Shown: in pieces, positions 9,250 to 18,203 of the stretch
Layout: each line of letters opens with the position of its first letter
Position numbering within the stretch: the first letter of the stretch is position 1
Source: Loktanella sp. 3ANDIMAR09
Lineage (GTDB): Bacteria; Pseudomonadota; Alphaproteobacteria; Rhodobacterales; Rhodobacteraceae
Assembly (NCBI RefSeq): GCF_001420005.1
Contig: NZ_LJAK01000013.1
Location: forward strand, 1-64,000
DNA: 64,000 bases
Reading direction: 5' to 3'
Made by a program: the position numbers and the translations under genes
The notes under the pieces: generated by a model
Told to the model about the DNA's origin: nothing
Databases searched by the model: none
What the model saw: the letters and a program-made list of their open reading frames with translations, nothing else

Positions 9250-9732
9250 CTAGCAGGGCAGCAGCATTACCATGACCCAATAGCCGTCGGCGGTGCCGAT
9301 CCCGTAGTTAGTATAGGTCGCGTTCAGCATGTTGCGGCGATGCGCAGGTGAGGCCATCCAACCCGCAAAGGCCTGATCGGAGGTGCCGTAGCCCTGTGCG
9401 ATATTTTCGCCGACACCGCAGGCCGCAACCCCGGCACGACGCGCGCGGGCCATGGCGTTGCCGCCGTTCCTGTCGCGGTGCGTGAGCGCCCGACGCGCCG
9501 CCAGCTCACCGGCAAAATCCGCCGCCACCCGGTCCAGTGCCGCATTGGACACCAACGGCGCACGCCCGGCCTGCGTGCGTGCCGCGTTCAGCTGACGGTC
9601 AAATCCGGCAAAGGCGGGTGGGTTGCCAGCCAATGCCTGCCGTGGCGCACCGTCCGACACGGTGATGACAGGCACCGGAACGGGCACGCAGGCGGACACC
9701 GCAAGGGCCAGGAGCAGGGCGAATATTTTCAT
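9250..9732 (-). CDS. CAP-domain (SCP/PR-1) lipoprotein
   Basis: 160 residues. The N-terminus is a lipoprotein signal with lipobox AVSAC (Cys 15), followed by a Pro/Val-rich linker. Residues about 40-155 form a CAP domain: LTHRDRNG carries the conserved His, VGENIAQGY the GEN motif, and SPAHRRNMLNATYTNYGIG the second signature. The protein should be anchored in the outer or inner membrane facing the periplasm. Bacterial CAP proteins are poorly understood; catalytic activity has not been established in general. It stands between the two purine deaminase genes but no functional link is evident. Confidence 0.88.
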   Translation of the reverse strand: MKIFALLLALAVSACVPVPVPVITVSDGAPRQALAGNPPAFAGFDRQLNAARTQAGRAPLVSNAALDRVAADFAGELAARRALTHRDRNGGNAMARARRAGVAACGVGENIAQGYGTSDQAFAGWMASPAHRRNMLNATYTNYGIGTADGYWVMVMLLPC

Positions 9733-9822
9733 GGCGGTTCAATTGCCACGAAGCAGGCGTTCCGCATAGCCCTGCCGCGATCTTGCGCTGATTTTTGCCA
9801 GCCGCGGACAGGTTTGCGCCGA

Positions 9823-11163
9823 TCAAGCCCTTTCGGCCAACCTTGCCGCGAGCGCGTTCTGCCGCGCGATCACGGCCGCGCTATCGACCGTCGTGACACG
9901 TCCGTCGCGCACCAAGGCGCGGCCCTCGACAAACAGATCCCGCACGCGTGTTGGTCCCGCGAGGACCAGCGCCGCCGCATCCCAACTGCCAGCGGCCGCG
10001 ATCCCGGAAACATCCCAGACCGCAAGGTCGGCCCGCATGCCGGGCACGATCTGGCCCACGTCATCGCGGCCCAATACCGCTGCGCCGCCACGGGTCGCCA
10101 GCCGCAGGGCTGTGCGTGCGCTCATTGCATCGGCACCGCGGCTGACGCGCTGCAACAGCATCGCCTGTCGCGCCTCGCCGATCAGATTGGCCGCGTCGTT
10201 GCTGGCCGATCCGTCCACACCCAGCCCCACGTTCACGCCCGCATCCAGCATCGCGCGCACCGGCGCGATCCCGGACCCCAGGCGGCAGTTGGAACAGGGA
10301 CAATGTGCAACGCCGGTCCCGGTACGGGCGAACAAGTCAATCTCGGTTGCGTCCAGCTTTACGCAATGTGCGTGCCAGACATCGGGACCGGTCCAGCCCA
10401 GATCCTGCGCGTATTCCCCGGGGCGACACCCGAACTTTGCCAGCGAATAGGCCACATCTTCGTCGTTTTCGGCCAGATGCGTGTGCAGCATCACGCCCTT
10501 GTCCCGCGCCAGCAGCGCCGCATCCCGCATCAGGTCACGACTGACCGAAAACGGCGAACAAGGTGCCACGCCCACCCGCACCATGGCCCCCGGCCTGGGG
10601 TCGTGAAAGGCGTCGATGACGCGGATGCAATCCTCCAGGATCGCAGCCTCGCGTTCCACCAGCACATCGGGCGGCAACCCGCCATCACTGACACCAATGC
10701 TCATGGCGCCGCGCGTGGGATGAAACCGCAAACCGACCTCTGCGGCGGCGGCAATGGTGTCATCCAGCCGCGCCCCGTTGGGAAACAGATACAGGTGATC
10801 CGCCGTCGTGGTGCAGCCCGACAATGCCAGCTCGATCAGCCCGGTCTGGGTGGAGACGAACATGTCCTCGGGCCCGAACCGCGCCCAGATGGGATAGAGC
10901 GTCTGCAACCAGCCGAACAACAGCGCATCCTGTCCCCCCGGCACGGCACGCGTCAGCGATTGATACAGGTGATGGTGCGTGTTGATCAGCCCCGGCGTGA
11001 CCACGCATCCCGTCACGTCCACCACGTCACCACGGGTCGTCAGGCCCCGCCCGATCCCGGCAATCACGCCGTCACGGATCAGTATGTCACATGCCGCGTG
11101 TTCACTGCCCTTGTCATCCATCGTCACGACGCATTGCGCGCCGCGCAACAGACGTTCAGTCAT
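9823..11163 (-). CDS. Amidohydrolase, probable 8-oxoguanine deaminase
   Basis: 446 residues from the ATG at 11163, which overlaps the hisN stop by eight bases. The metal site is readable: TPGLINTHHHLYQSL (near 60), HTHLAENDEDVAYS (near 215), WHAHCVKLD (near 250) and LGVDGSASNDAANL (near 300). AHCPCSNCRLGSG and the HHHLYQ segment agree with the 8-oxoguanine deaminase group of COG0402, which converts 8-oxoguanine to urate and ammonia; related hydroxydechloroatrazine ethylaminohydrolases are an alternative. In sanitising oxidised guanine it would complement the nearby guanine deaminase. Superfamily is certain; exact substrate is likely but not proven. Confidence 0.78.
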   Translation of the reverse strand: MTERLLRGAQCVVTMDDKGSEHAACDILIRDGVIAGIGRGLTTRGDVVDVTGCVVTPGLINTHHHLYQSLTRAVPGGQDALLFGWLQTLYPIWARFGPEDMFVSTQTGLIELALSGCTTTADHLYLFPNGARLDDTIAAAAEVGLRFHPTRGAMSIGVSDGGLPPDVLVEREAAILEDCIRVIDAFHDPRPGAMVRVGVAPCSPFSVSRDLMRDAALLARDKGVMLHTHLAENDEDVAYSLAKFGCRPGEYAQDLGWTGPDVWHAHCVKLDATEIDLFARTGTGVAHCPCSNCRLGSGIAPVRAMLDAGVNVGLGVDGSASNDAANLIGEARQAMLLQRVSRGADAMSARTALRLATRGGAAVLGRDDVGQIVPGMRADLAVWDVSGIAAAGSWDAAALVLAGPTRVRDLFVEGRALVRDGRVTTVDSAAVIARQNALAARLAERA

Positions 11164-11968
11164 GCAGCGCATCCTGCAGGATCGAAAGCGCGACCGCATG
11201 CACATCGGCATTGGCCGCCGCAATGACCTGACCACCGCTGTAGGCCGCACCACCCTGCCAGTTGGACACGATGCCGCCGGCGGCCTGGATCACGCTGATC
11301 GGGGCCTGAATGTCATAGGCATTCAACCCGGCCTCGACGACCAGATCTACCTGCCCTGCCGCCAGCAGCGCATAACCATAGCAATCCATCCCGTAGCGCG
11401 TCAGCCGCACCCGTTCGGACAGGGCACGAAACGCGCGATATTCCGTCTTGGTCCCGACCTCGGGAAAGGTGCTGAGCAGCGTCGCTGCTTCGAGCGCGCG
11501 GCTCGACCGGGTGCGCAGGGGATGGGTGCCATGCGGTCCGCGCACCTCGGCCACGCCGAAGCCGCCGATGAACCGTTCCTTGATGAACGGTTGGTCGATG
11601 ATACCGAAAACCGGTCCGCCGATGGTGGCCACCGAAATCAGCGTCCCCCAGGTCGGGGTGCCGCTGATGAACCCGCGCGTGCCGTCGATCGGGTCCAGCA
11701 CCCAGATCAACCCGCTACGCCCCGTGACGGTCGGCAATTCCTCTCCCAGTATGCCGTCGTCCGGGCGCGCCTGCTGAATCACGGCACGCATCGCCAGTTC
11801 GGCCTCGCGGTCCGCGCGGGTCACGGGATCGAACCCGTCGGCGTCCTTGTTTTCAGCCTCAAGCGTCGGGGACCGGAAATAGGACAGTGTCACGTCACGC
11901 GCGGCATCGGCGGCCGCAAGGGCAACCTTTTGCAGGTCGGATTTCAGTTCGTCAGTCAGCAGTATCAT
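11156..11968 (-). CDS. hisN: Histidinol-phosphatase, inositol monophosphatase type
   Basis: 270 residues of the inositol-monophosphatase superfamily. Metal and phosphate motifs are present: GILGEELPT near residue 73, WVLDPIDGTRGFISG near 88-102 and YDIQAPISVIQAAGG near 215-230, the last with Tyr where Trp is usual. HisN-type enzymes dephosphorylate L-histidinol phosphate in histidine biosynthesis; the GTRGFISG variant and the length fit this subgroup better than CysQ or SuhB. It is co-transcribed with the deaminase gene, with an eight-base overlap. No other his genes are nearby, so the substrate is inferred from subgroup features. Confidence 0.82.
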   Translation of the reverse strand: MILLTDELKSDLQKVALAAADAARDVTLSYFRSPTLEAENKDADGFDPVTRADREAELAMRAVIQQARPDDGILGEELPTVTGRSGLIWVLDPIDGTRGFISGTPTWGTLISVATIGGPVFGIIDQPFIKERFIGGFGVAEVRGPHGTHPLRTRSSRALEAATLLSTFPEVGTKTEYRAFRALSERVRLTRYGMDCYGYALLAAGQVDLVVEAGLNAYDIQAPISVIQAAGGIVSNWQGGAAYSGGQVIAAANADVHAVALSILQDALHD

Positions 11969-12057
11969 GAAGCCTCGACAGCATAATTCTTGGCTGTGGA
12001 CCTACTTCGCTTGCCGCTGACTTGCCATCGCGAACCGCAAAAGGTCTCAAACCCGGC

Positions 12058-12423
12058 TCAGGCTGCGTCGCTCAGGACACGCGCAAGGTCGAACAGGCGG
12101 CGGCGCTGGTTTTCGGGGATCGCGTAATAGGACCGCAGCAGGTCCAGCGCTTCCTTGTCGGACAACAGGTCGCCGGGCGTCCCTTTCTGGTTGTCCTGCT
12201 CCTCCAGGTCGATCCCCTCGAAAAAGAATGCAACCGGCACCTCGAGCACCTTGGAGATATCCCACAGGCGCGAGGCGCTGACACGGTTCATGCCGGTCTC
12301 GTATTTCTGGATCTGCTGGAACTTGATCCCAACAGCCTCGGCCAGCTGCTGCTGCGTCGTGCCCAGCATCCAGCGCCGGTGGCGAATACGTTTTCCCACA
12401 TGCACATCAACTTCGTGTTTCAT
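12058..12423 (-). CDS. XRE-family helix-turn-helix regulator
   Basis: 121 residues. The HTH_3 domain occupies about residues 9-64, with MLGTTQQQLAEAVGIKFQQI as scanning and recognition helices and YETGMNRVSASRLWDISKVL after it. The C-terminal half is acidic and then helical (ALDLLRSYYAIPENQRRRLF). Short regulators of exactly this build are widespread and chromosomal in Rhodobacteraceae and Rhizobiales, so this need not be phage-derived. No partner toxin or phage gene is adjacent. The start is set by GGGAAGAG before the ATG. Targets are unknown. Confidence 0.88.
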   Translation of the reverse strand: MKHEVDVHVGKRIRHRRWMLGTTQQQLAEAVGIKFQQIQKYETGMNRVSASRLWDISKVLEVPVAFFFEGIDLEEQDNQKGTPGDLLSDKEALDLLRSYYAIPENQRRRLFDLARVLSDAA

Positions 12424-12682
12424 TCTCTTCCCTCAATCGTCAATAAAATGACCCGGCCAATTCGCGCTGGACCATCCGCAAAGCCCGGGCCTGGCACACA
12501 AACCCCTGGCCACACCAAACAAGTCATGGTTGCAGCCAGCGACGACAGATTACCCGCGCACAACCATGGGGCAAGTTGGCTAAAAGGTCATGTCACCCAT
12601 CCAAACGGATAGGTGCCCGCATATTGACACCAAACCGAATAGGCGGTCCGCTGGCCGCAACAGCAGACCAAAAGGTGACCTT

Positions 12683-13642
12683 GTGCGCGCATTCCAGATC
12701 CAGACCTTTGACGCCCCGCCAGCCCTGGCAGAGGTCGAAACCCCCTCTCCCGCCGCGGGTGAGGTCGCAGTCAAGATTGCCGCCTGCGGTCTGAATTTCG
12801 CGGATATGCTGATGGCCAAGGGCACCTATCAGGACACGCCGGAACCGCCCTTTATCCTCGGGATGGAGGTTTGCGGCACCGTGATCGCCCATGGTCCGGG
12901 CGTGGACGGCCCCGCCATCGGCACCCGCGTGGCCGTGTTCGGCGGTCAGGGCGGCCTTGCTGACGTTGCGACCTTTCCGGCCGCCCTGTGCCGCCCGGTG
13001 CCGGACGCGATGCCAGATACTGTCGCCGCCGGGTTTCAGGTGGCCTATGGCACGTCGCATCTGGCGCTGACGCGCCGCGCGCGCCTGCAACCGGGGGAAA
13101 CCCTGCTGGTGCTGGGTGCCGCAGGCGGTGTGGGCCTGACGGCGGTGGAAATCGGCAAGGCGCTGGGCGCGCGGGTCATCGCCGTCGCACGCGGCGCGGA
13201 CAAGCTGGCGGTCGCCCGCGAGGCCGGCGCCGATCACCTGATCGACAGCACCGACGGCGACCTGAAATCGCAGATCAGGGCGCTGGGCGGTGTCGATGTG
13301 GTCTATGACCCCGTGGGCGGCGACGCCTTCAAGGCGGCCCTGTCGGCCTGCAACCGCGAGGCGCGGGTCATCGCCATCGGCTTTGCCAGCGGTGACGTGC
13401 CGCAGATCCCCGCGAACATCCTGCTGGTGAAAAACATCACCGTCATCGGATTCTACTGGGGCGGCTATCTGAAATTTGCGCCCGACGCGCTGACTGACAG
13501 CCTGTCGGACCTGATGGACCTCTATGCGCAGGGCAAACTGCGTCCGCACATCAGCCATACATTGCCGCTGGACCGCGCGGGCGAGGGCCTGGACCTGCTG
13601 GCCAGCCGTCAGGCCACCGGCAAGGTCGTGATCACGCCATAG
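12683..13642 (+). CDS. Quinone oxidoreductase, zinc-independent MDR family
   Basis: 319 residues from a GTG at 12683 preceded by AAAGGTGA; the open frame extends upstream but that part looks non-coding. Medium-chain reductase build: GroES-like domain (about 1-110, with CGLNFADMLMAKGTYQ) and Rossmann domain with the NADPH loop GAAGGVGLTAVEIGK near residue 150. No structural or catalytic zinc Cys/His set is present, which places it with NADPH:quinone oxidoreductases (crotonase-like QOR family) rather than alcohol dehydrogenases. Substrate is likely a quinone or enone. It ends convergently with the LysR gene, sharing 11 bases. Confidence 0.87.
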   Translation: MRAFQIQTFDAPPALAEVETPSPAAGEVAVKIAACGLNFADMLMAKGTYQDTPEPPFILGMEVCGTVIAHGPGVDGPAIGTRVAVFGGQGGLADVATFPAALCRPVPDAMPDTVAAGFQVAYGTSHLALTRRARLQPGETLLVLGAAGGVGLTAVEIGKALGARVIAVARGADKLAVAREAGADHLIDSTDGDLKSQIRALGGVDVVYDPVGGDAFKAALSACNREARVIAIGFASGDVPQIPANILLVKNITVIGFYWGGYLKFAPDALTDSLSDLMDLYAQGKLRPHISHTLPLDRAGEGLDLLASRQATGKVVITP

Positions 13643-14498
13643 CCAGTTCGCGCTGGCCGTAGGCCGCGCGCACCAGTTCCGACAGGCGCGTCAGCACCGG
13701 CGCGTCACCCCCTTGGGCATACATCGCGATCTTGGTCCGGCCCAGATCGGGCAAGGCCCCGCCGTGGGCGATTTCCTCGTGCTGGCGGGAAATGTCGGTC
13801 CTGATGACCGCCTGCACCGCCAGATCGGCACTGACAGCGGCGTTGACCGCGCTGTCACCGTCCGATTCGACGACCAGTTCCCATGCGATTTCGGCCTGTT
13901 CCAGCGCCCGGATCACCCCGGGCCGAAAGACGCAATTGCTGCAATAGGCCAACCGCAGGGGCCGCGTGCGCCAGGCCGTACCCCCGATCGCCCCGACCCA
14001 GGCCAAGGGGATCTCGGTCAGGGTTTCGGCCTCGGGACCGGGGGTGGCCTCGGTTGTGATGATCACGTCACATGCGCCCCGGTCGAACATGTCGCGCAAC
14101 TGCAAGGTGGGGGCCGATATCAACTGCACCCGCACCCGCGGAAATTCAGTCGAAAACGCCCGCAAGACCCGCGGCACATAGGGATCAACGATGTCATGCG
14201 GCACGCCCAGACGGATTTCGCCGGAAAATTCCTGCGCGGTCAGCCGGGCGAACACCTCGTCGTTCAGCGCCAGCATCCGGTGCCCGTATCCCAGCAGTTG
14301 TTCGCCCGCCGCCGTCAATCCGATGGTCCGCCCCGACCGGTCCATCAGGGTCAGACCCAGCGAATCCTCCAGCCGGCGCAACTGCATCGACACCGCCGAT
14401 TGCGTCAGGTTCAGGATGCCCGCCGCGCGGGTGACGCCACCGCAATCCGCCACCGCGACAAAGGATCGCAAGGCCGTCATGTCGATGTTTCGGGGCAT
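13632..14498 (-). CDS. LysR-family transcriptional regulator
   Basis: 288 residues. The winged HTH is at about 5-64 (ALRSFVAVADCGGVTRAAGI, then LTQSAVSMQLRRLED). The remainder is the periplasmic-binding-protein-like effector domain. LysR proteins usually regulate a divergent gene: here the divergent neighbour is the small DUF1127 gene at 14613, 114 bp away, making that promoter a likely target. DUF1127 proteins in related bacteria are often under LysR-type control, so the pairing is credible but inferred. The effector molecule is unknown. Confidence 0.92.
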   Translation of the reverse strand: MPRNIDMTALRSFVAVADCGGVTRAAGILNLTQSAVSMQLRRLEDSLGLTLMDRSGRTIGLTAAGEQLLGYGHRMLALNDEVFARLTAQEFSGEIRLGVPHDIVDPYVPRVLRAFSTEFPRVRVQLISAPTLQLRDMFDRGACDVIITTEATPGPEAETLTEIPLAWVGAIGGTAWRTRPLRLAYCSNCVFRPGVIRALEQAEIAWELVVESDGDSAVNAAVSADLAVQAVIRTDISRQHEEIAHGGALPDLGRTKIAMYAQGGDAPVLTRLSELVRAAYGQRELAMA

Positions 14499-14612
14499 AT
14501 CACAATCCTTGATACAACAGTTCAGACATATTCGTTTGAACTATGGATAAACCGCGCCCAGATATCAAGCATCCAGATAGATTGACCAATTCACTTCACA
14601 CAGGATGATATC

Positions 14613-14825
14613 ATGACGACCCTGACCCAACGGCATCTGCACGCCGAAACGCCGCGACCTGGCCTGTTTGCGCGCCTGATTGCCGCCGACCGGGCATTTC
14701 GCCAGCGCCGCGCGATGCACCGGCTGACCGACGCGCAGTTGCGCGACATCGGATTGACCCGCGCCCAGATCGCAGCCGACACTGCACGCCCCGTCTGGGA
14801 CTCTCCGCGTCACTGGCGCACCTGA
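14613..14825 (+). CDS. DUF1127 small protein
   Basis: 70 residues, Arg-rich and soluble. The C-terminal half carries the DUF1127 motif HRLTDAQLRDIGLTRAQI at about residues 40-57, which forms two helices. Small DUF1127 proteins in Agrobacterium and Rhodobacter are linked to phosphate, carbon and RNA-turnover phenotypes and one (CcaF1) is an RNA-binding protein; a role in RNA metabolism is thus possible but not shown here. GGATGATATC before the ATG offers a weak ribosome site. It is divergent from the LysR gene. Confidence 0.85.
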   Translation: MTTLTQRHLHAETPRPGLFARLIAADRAFRQRRAMHRLTDAQLRDIGLTRAQIAADTARPVWDSPRHWRT

Positions 14826-14947
14826 GGGTTTCGGGCTTGCCGATCACTCCGATTTCAGGTCCATACCACTTGAAATAAGGGGGCAACCTGCCAATATCGG
14901 GCACGAGCGTCGAAAAATCCGGCGCAACGTTTTTGCAGGAGGTCTCA

Positions 14948-15718
14948 ATGGCACAATACCAGACGATCCCCCGCGCGGGCACCTCCCGCACGGCTATGAT
15001 CGACGAAGGGCTGCGCGCCCACATGAACAAGGTCTACGGCATCATGTCCGTCGGCATGCTGATCACCGCACTTGCCGCCTGGGCCATTTCGGGTCTGGCG
15101 ATTTCGACCGAACCGACAGCCTACCAGATCGGGTCCAGCACCTATCTGACCGAATTCGGCGCGACGCTGTGGGCCAGCCCGCTGAAATGGGTCGTGATGT
15201 TTGCCCCCCTCGTCATGGTGTTCGCCTTTGGCGCGATGATCAACAAACTGTCGGCCGCCGGCGCGCAGACGTTCTTTTACGCCTTTGCCGCGCTGATGGG
15301 TATTTCGCTGTCGTGGATCTTTGCGGTCTACACCGGCGTGTCGATCATTCAGGTGTTCCTGATCACCGCGATCGCATTCGCGTCGCTGTCGATGTATGGC
15401 TACACGACCAAGCGTGACATCTCGGCCTGGGGCAGCTTCCTCATCATGGGTGTTGTGGGCCTGATCATCGCCAGCATCGTGAACATCTTCCTCGGGTCTG
15501 GCGTTGTCCAGCTGGCGATTTCCGTTCTGGGTGTCCTGATCTTTGCGGGCCTCACCGCCTATGACACGCAAAAGATCAAGAACGACTACATCGCACACGC
15601 ACAGCATGGCGACAGCGAGTGGCTGGCGAAATCGGCGATCATGGGTGCGCTGAACCTGTATCTCGATTTCATCAACATGTTCATGTTCCTGCTGCAGTTG
15701 TTCGGCAACCGCGAATAA
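14948..15718 (+). CDS. Bax inhibitor-1 / YccA family membrane protein
   Basis: 256 residues with about seven membrane helices. The start is chosen at 14948 because AGGAGG lies just upstream; an in-frame GTG and CTG further up are not needed. BI-1 features include the N-terminal cytosolic segment, GYTTKRDISAWGSFLIMGVV in the middle and the conserved C-terminal GALNLYLDFINMFMFLLQLF. Family members are inner-membrane proteins; bacterial homologues act as pH-sensitive calcium leak channels (YetJ) or interact with FtsH (YccA). A strong terminator follows, so it is monocistronic. Confidence 0.93.
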   Translation: MAQYQTIPRAGTSRTAMIDEGLRAHMNKVYGIMSVGMLITALAAWAISGLAISTEPTAYQIGSSTYLTEFGATLWASPLKWVVMFAPLVMVFAFGAMINKLSAAGAQTFFYAFAALMGISLSWIFAVYTGVSIIQVFLITAIAFASLSMYGYTTKRDISAWGSFLIMGVVGLIIASIVNIFLGSGVVQLAISVLGVLIFAGLTAYDTQKIKNDYIAHAQHGDSEWLAKSAIMGALNLYLDFINMFMFLLQLFGNRE

Positions 15719-15739
15719 ACAGCACGACAGATCCATGAC

Positions 15740-15771
15740 CAAAGGCCGGTCCGCGTGACCGGCCTTTTTTG
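15740..15771 (+). terminator. Terminator after the Bax inhibitor-1 gene
   Basis: Perfect ten-base arms (AAAGGCCGGT and its complement) with a seven-base loop, followed by six T. It lies 22 bp after the stop codon. Confidence 0.93.
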
Positions 15772-15820
15772 TTGCCCGGTCGCAGGCTAGGCTGATCCTG
15801 CCCCGCATCAGGATCGCCCC

Positions 15821-16702
15821 ATGACAGCCATTGCCACCGCCCGCCGTGCCGACCTGATCGGCAGCGCCTACATGGTCTGCGCGATGGCGTTCTTTGCGGT
15901 CGAGGATGCGTTCATCAAGGCTGCGGCCACCACCCTGCCGCTGGGTCAGATCCTCATCATCTTTGGGGTGGGCGGTGCCGCCGTCTTTGCCCTGCGGGCG
16001 CGACGGATGGGCCAACCGCTGTTCGTGCCGGACGTGCTGTCGCGACCCATGCGTATCCGCGTCCTGTTCGAAATCACGGGCCGGTTGTTCTACGGGTTGG
16101 CGATCGCGCTGATCCCGCTGTCTGCCGCCACGGTCATATTGCAAGCCACCCCGCTGGTCGTCGTCGCGGGGGCTGCGCTGTTGTTTGGCGAAACCGTCGG
16201 CTGGCGGCGCTGGACCGCGATTTTCATCGGCCTGATCGGCGTCGTCATCATCATCCGGCCCGGCACGGACGGGTTCAGCGCCCTGTCGCTGCTGGCGGTC
16301 ATCGGCATGGCCGGGTTTGCCGGGCGCGATCTGGCAAGCCGTGCCGCCCCGCTGACGGTCAGCACCACGCTGCTGGGGTTCTACGGGTTCTCTGCCCTGG
16401 TCATCGCGGGCGCGCTTTACACGGTCTGGGATGGCTTTGCGTTGCGTGCGGTGACGGCACCAACAGCCCTGTGGCTGGCGGGCACCATCGCAGCCGGAGT
16501 TGTCGCCTATAGCTGCCTGATGCGCGCGATGCGCACGGGTGACGTGTCGGCGGTGACGCCATTCCGCTACAGCCGCCTGCTGTTCGGGATCGCACTTGGC
16601 GTTGTCCTGTTCGGGGAACGCCCGGATGCAGCCACATGGATCGGGTCCGGTCTGATCGTGCTGGCGGGTCTGTTCATCATGTGGCGGGGCAAGGGTGCCT
16701 GA
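15821..16702 (+). CDS. DMT-superfamily (EamA) transporter
   Basis: 293 residues with about ten membrane helices arranged as two EamA repeats (about 15-145 and 155-290). The repeat ends IFIGLIGVVIIIRPG and GSGLIVLAGLFIMWR are characteristic of the drug/metabolite transporter superfamily. These are inner-membrane exporters or exchangers of small metabolites; the substrate cannot be predicted. The gene is separated from the upstream one by a terminator and converges on rpmG across a shared hairpin. Confidence 0.9.
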   Translation: MTAIATARRADLIGSAYMVCAMAFFAVEDAFIKAAATTLPLGQILIIFGVGGAAVFALRARRMGQPLFVPDVLSRPMRIRVLFEITGRLFYGLAIALIPLSAATVILQATPLVVVAGAALLFGETVGWRRWTAIFIGLIGVVIIIRPGTDGFSALSLLAVIGMAGFAGRDLASRAAPLTVSTTLLGFYGFSALVIAGALYTVWDGFALRAVTAPTALWLAGTIAAGVVAYSCLMRAMRTGDVSAVTPFRYSRLLFGIALGVVLFGERPDAATWIGSGLIVLAGLFIMWRGKGA

Positions 16703-16706
16703 AACG

Positions 16707-16733
16707 CAAAAGGCCCCGCAATTGCGAGGCCCA
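16707..16733 (-). terminator. Hairpin between the DMT transporter and rpmG
   Basis: On the minus strand GGCCTCGCA pairs with TGCGGGGCC across a two-base loop and is followed by TTTT. It lies 25 bp beyond the rpmG stop and just beyond the convergent transporter gene, so it can serve rpmG directly. Confidence 0.85.
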
Positions 16734-16757
16734 GCGTAACCGTCAGAGGCGGATCAA

Positions 16758-16925
16758 TTACTTGATCTTGCCTTCCTTGTATTCCACGTGCTTGCGCACA
16801 ACGGGGTCGTACTTCTTGATGACCATCTTTTCGGTCATCGTACGGGCGTTTTTCTTGGTGACGTAGAAATGGCCTGTGCCCGCGGTGGAGTTCAGGCGGA
16901 TCTTGATCGTGGTTGGCTTCGCCAT
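16758..16925 (-). CDS. rpmG: 50S ribosomal protein L33
   Basis: 55 residues, the standard L33 size. The translation begins [18 protein letters not shown] and continues with [15 protein letters not shown], ending in EGKIK, all family signatures. It contains no CxxC zinc pairs, so it is the zinc-independent (C-minus) form. The protein sits near the E site of the large ribosomal subunit. The gene stands alone, with AGGAGA before the ATG and an intrinsic hairpin after the stop. Confidence 0.97.
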   Translation of the reverse strand: MAKPTTIKIRLNSTAGTGHFYVTKKNARTMTEKMVIKKYDPVVRKHVEYKEGKIK

Positions 16926-17032
16926 GGTGTCTCTCCTGTTCGCGGCGCAGACGCTTCGCGCGCGCGGATCATATCTCTTGAAGTCCGCCTTCTAACTGGC
17001 GCGGGGGCCGAGTCAACCGCAAAAGCTGCGGA

Positions 17033-18106
17033 TTACAGATCAAACCCGACACGGAACATGGTTCCCCCCTCGGGAATGGCGACCCAGTCCAGTGCGCCGC
17101 CGATCTTGGCCGCCATGGATTGCACCACCATCATGCCCATGCCCGCGCCGTCCGGCGTGAAATCCGCCGCCAGACCGCAGCCGTTGTCGCGCACGCACAG
17201 CGCAAGGCTGTTGTCGGACGGCTGTAGCAGATCGACACCGATCAGACCGTCAAGCCCCAGTTCGGCATGGCGCAAGGCATTGCCGGTCAGTTCCGCCACG
17301 ATCAATCCCAGGGCAAGGCTGACCTCGGACTTTACCCGCAGGTCCGGGCCCAGCCCCGCATAGTCCAGCCTGACGGTTCCGCCGATGCTCTGCTGGATAT
17401 CCGCACAGAGCGATGACAGATATTCGTCCAGCCCCACCTCGTCCGACATGGCGCGGTGCAGCTTGTCATGCACCGACGCGATAGTGCGCACCCGCATGGC
17501 GGCGTCAGCCAGTGCTTCACGCACATTTTCATCGTCGGACGCGCGGGCCCGCATGTTCAGCATGCTCGACACCAGGCTCAGGCTGTTCTTGACGCGATGA
17601 TCGACCTCGCGGCGCAACATCTCGCTTTCGGCAAGGGCCGCCTCCAACGCGGTCTGACGATCCACAAGGGTCGTCACATCCCGCGACACCGCCAGCACCC
17701 TGCCGACCGTGCCATCCGCCTCGAGAACCGGTGACACCGTCACCGCCCACCAGCGCGGCGTGCCCTTGGCCGTGGGGCAGAACGATACGAATTCCGACGT
17801 CTCACCGCCTGCCGCCGCCTGCACTGCGTCCCGCAGTCGGTCGGTTTCGGCCTCGGGCCAGAGGGCCCACCAGTCCTGTCCCAGAATCACATCGACGTCG
17901 TCGATTTCCATCGCACCCTGTCCGGCGTAGCTCATGAATATGAGGTTGCCGTCCAGGTTCAGCAATTTCACGCAGTCGGGTGAACTGGCAAGCAGTGACA
18001 GTGTCAGGGACTGATTTTGCGGCATGACACCGGTCAAGGCCGCATCATCGCGGTCGATTGCGTCAGCGGTGCACCCTGTCCGAGTCGTTTGGCCGAGACG
18101 CGTCAT
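17033..18106 (-). CDS. PAS-domain sensor histidine kinase, HWE/HisKA_2 type
   Basis: 357 residues from ATG 18106 (other starts are possible, one 60 bases further up). An N-terminal PAS domain spans about 30-160 (LLASSPDCVKLLNLDGNLIF to RVLAVSRDVT). The dimerisation/phosphoacceptor part has EVDHRVKNSLSLVSSMLNMR with the acceptor His near residue 187. The ATPase domain follows: AELTGNALRHAELG (N box), DNGCGL and GMGMMVVQSM (G boxes). No membrane segments are seen, so it should be a cytosolic sensor. HWE kinases in alphaproteobacteria often feed the general stress response or light responses. No response regulator lies nearby, so it is an orphan. Confidence 0.88.
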   Translation of the reverse strand: MTRLGQTTRTGCTADAIDRDDAALTGVMPQNQSLTLSLLASSPDCVKLLNLDGNLIFMSYAGQGAMEIDDVDVILGQDWWALWPEAETDRLRDAVQAAAGGETSEFVSFCPTAKGTPRWWAVTVSPVLEADGTVGRVLAVSRDVTTLVDRQTALEAALAESEMLRREVDHRVKNSLSLVSSMLNMRARASDDENVREALADAAMRVRTIASVHDKLHRAMSDEVGLDEYLSSLCADIQQSIGGTVRLDYAGLGPDLRVKSEVSLALGLIVAELTGNALRHAELGLDGLIGVDLLQPSDNSLALCVRDNGCGLAADFTPDGAGMGMMVVQSMAAKIGGALDWVAIPEGGTMFRVGFDL

Positions 18107-18203
18107 ACTTAGCCCCCCAAAGACAAGTTTGACCCTTAAATTACCTGCACCCTGACCATCGGTCAATTCTGCTTTGGTTTAGGGTGGGCGCATGGCGCGC
18201 AAT

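Noticed and set aside
9478-11226. 582-codon plus-strand frame across the CAP and deaminase genes
   Set aside because: His/Arg/Gln-rich translation without motifs, antisense to two well supported genes.
12058-12423. XRE regulator as sign of a prophage or toxin-antitoxin locus
   Set aside because: No integrase, phage or toxin gene nearby; such regulators are common chromosomal genes in this group.
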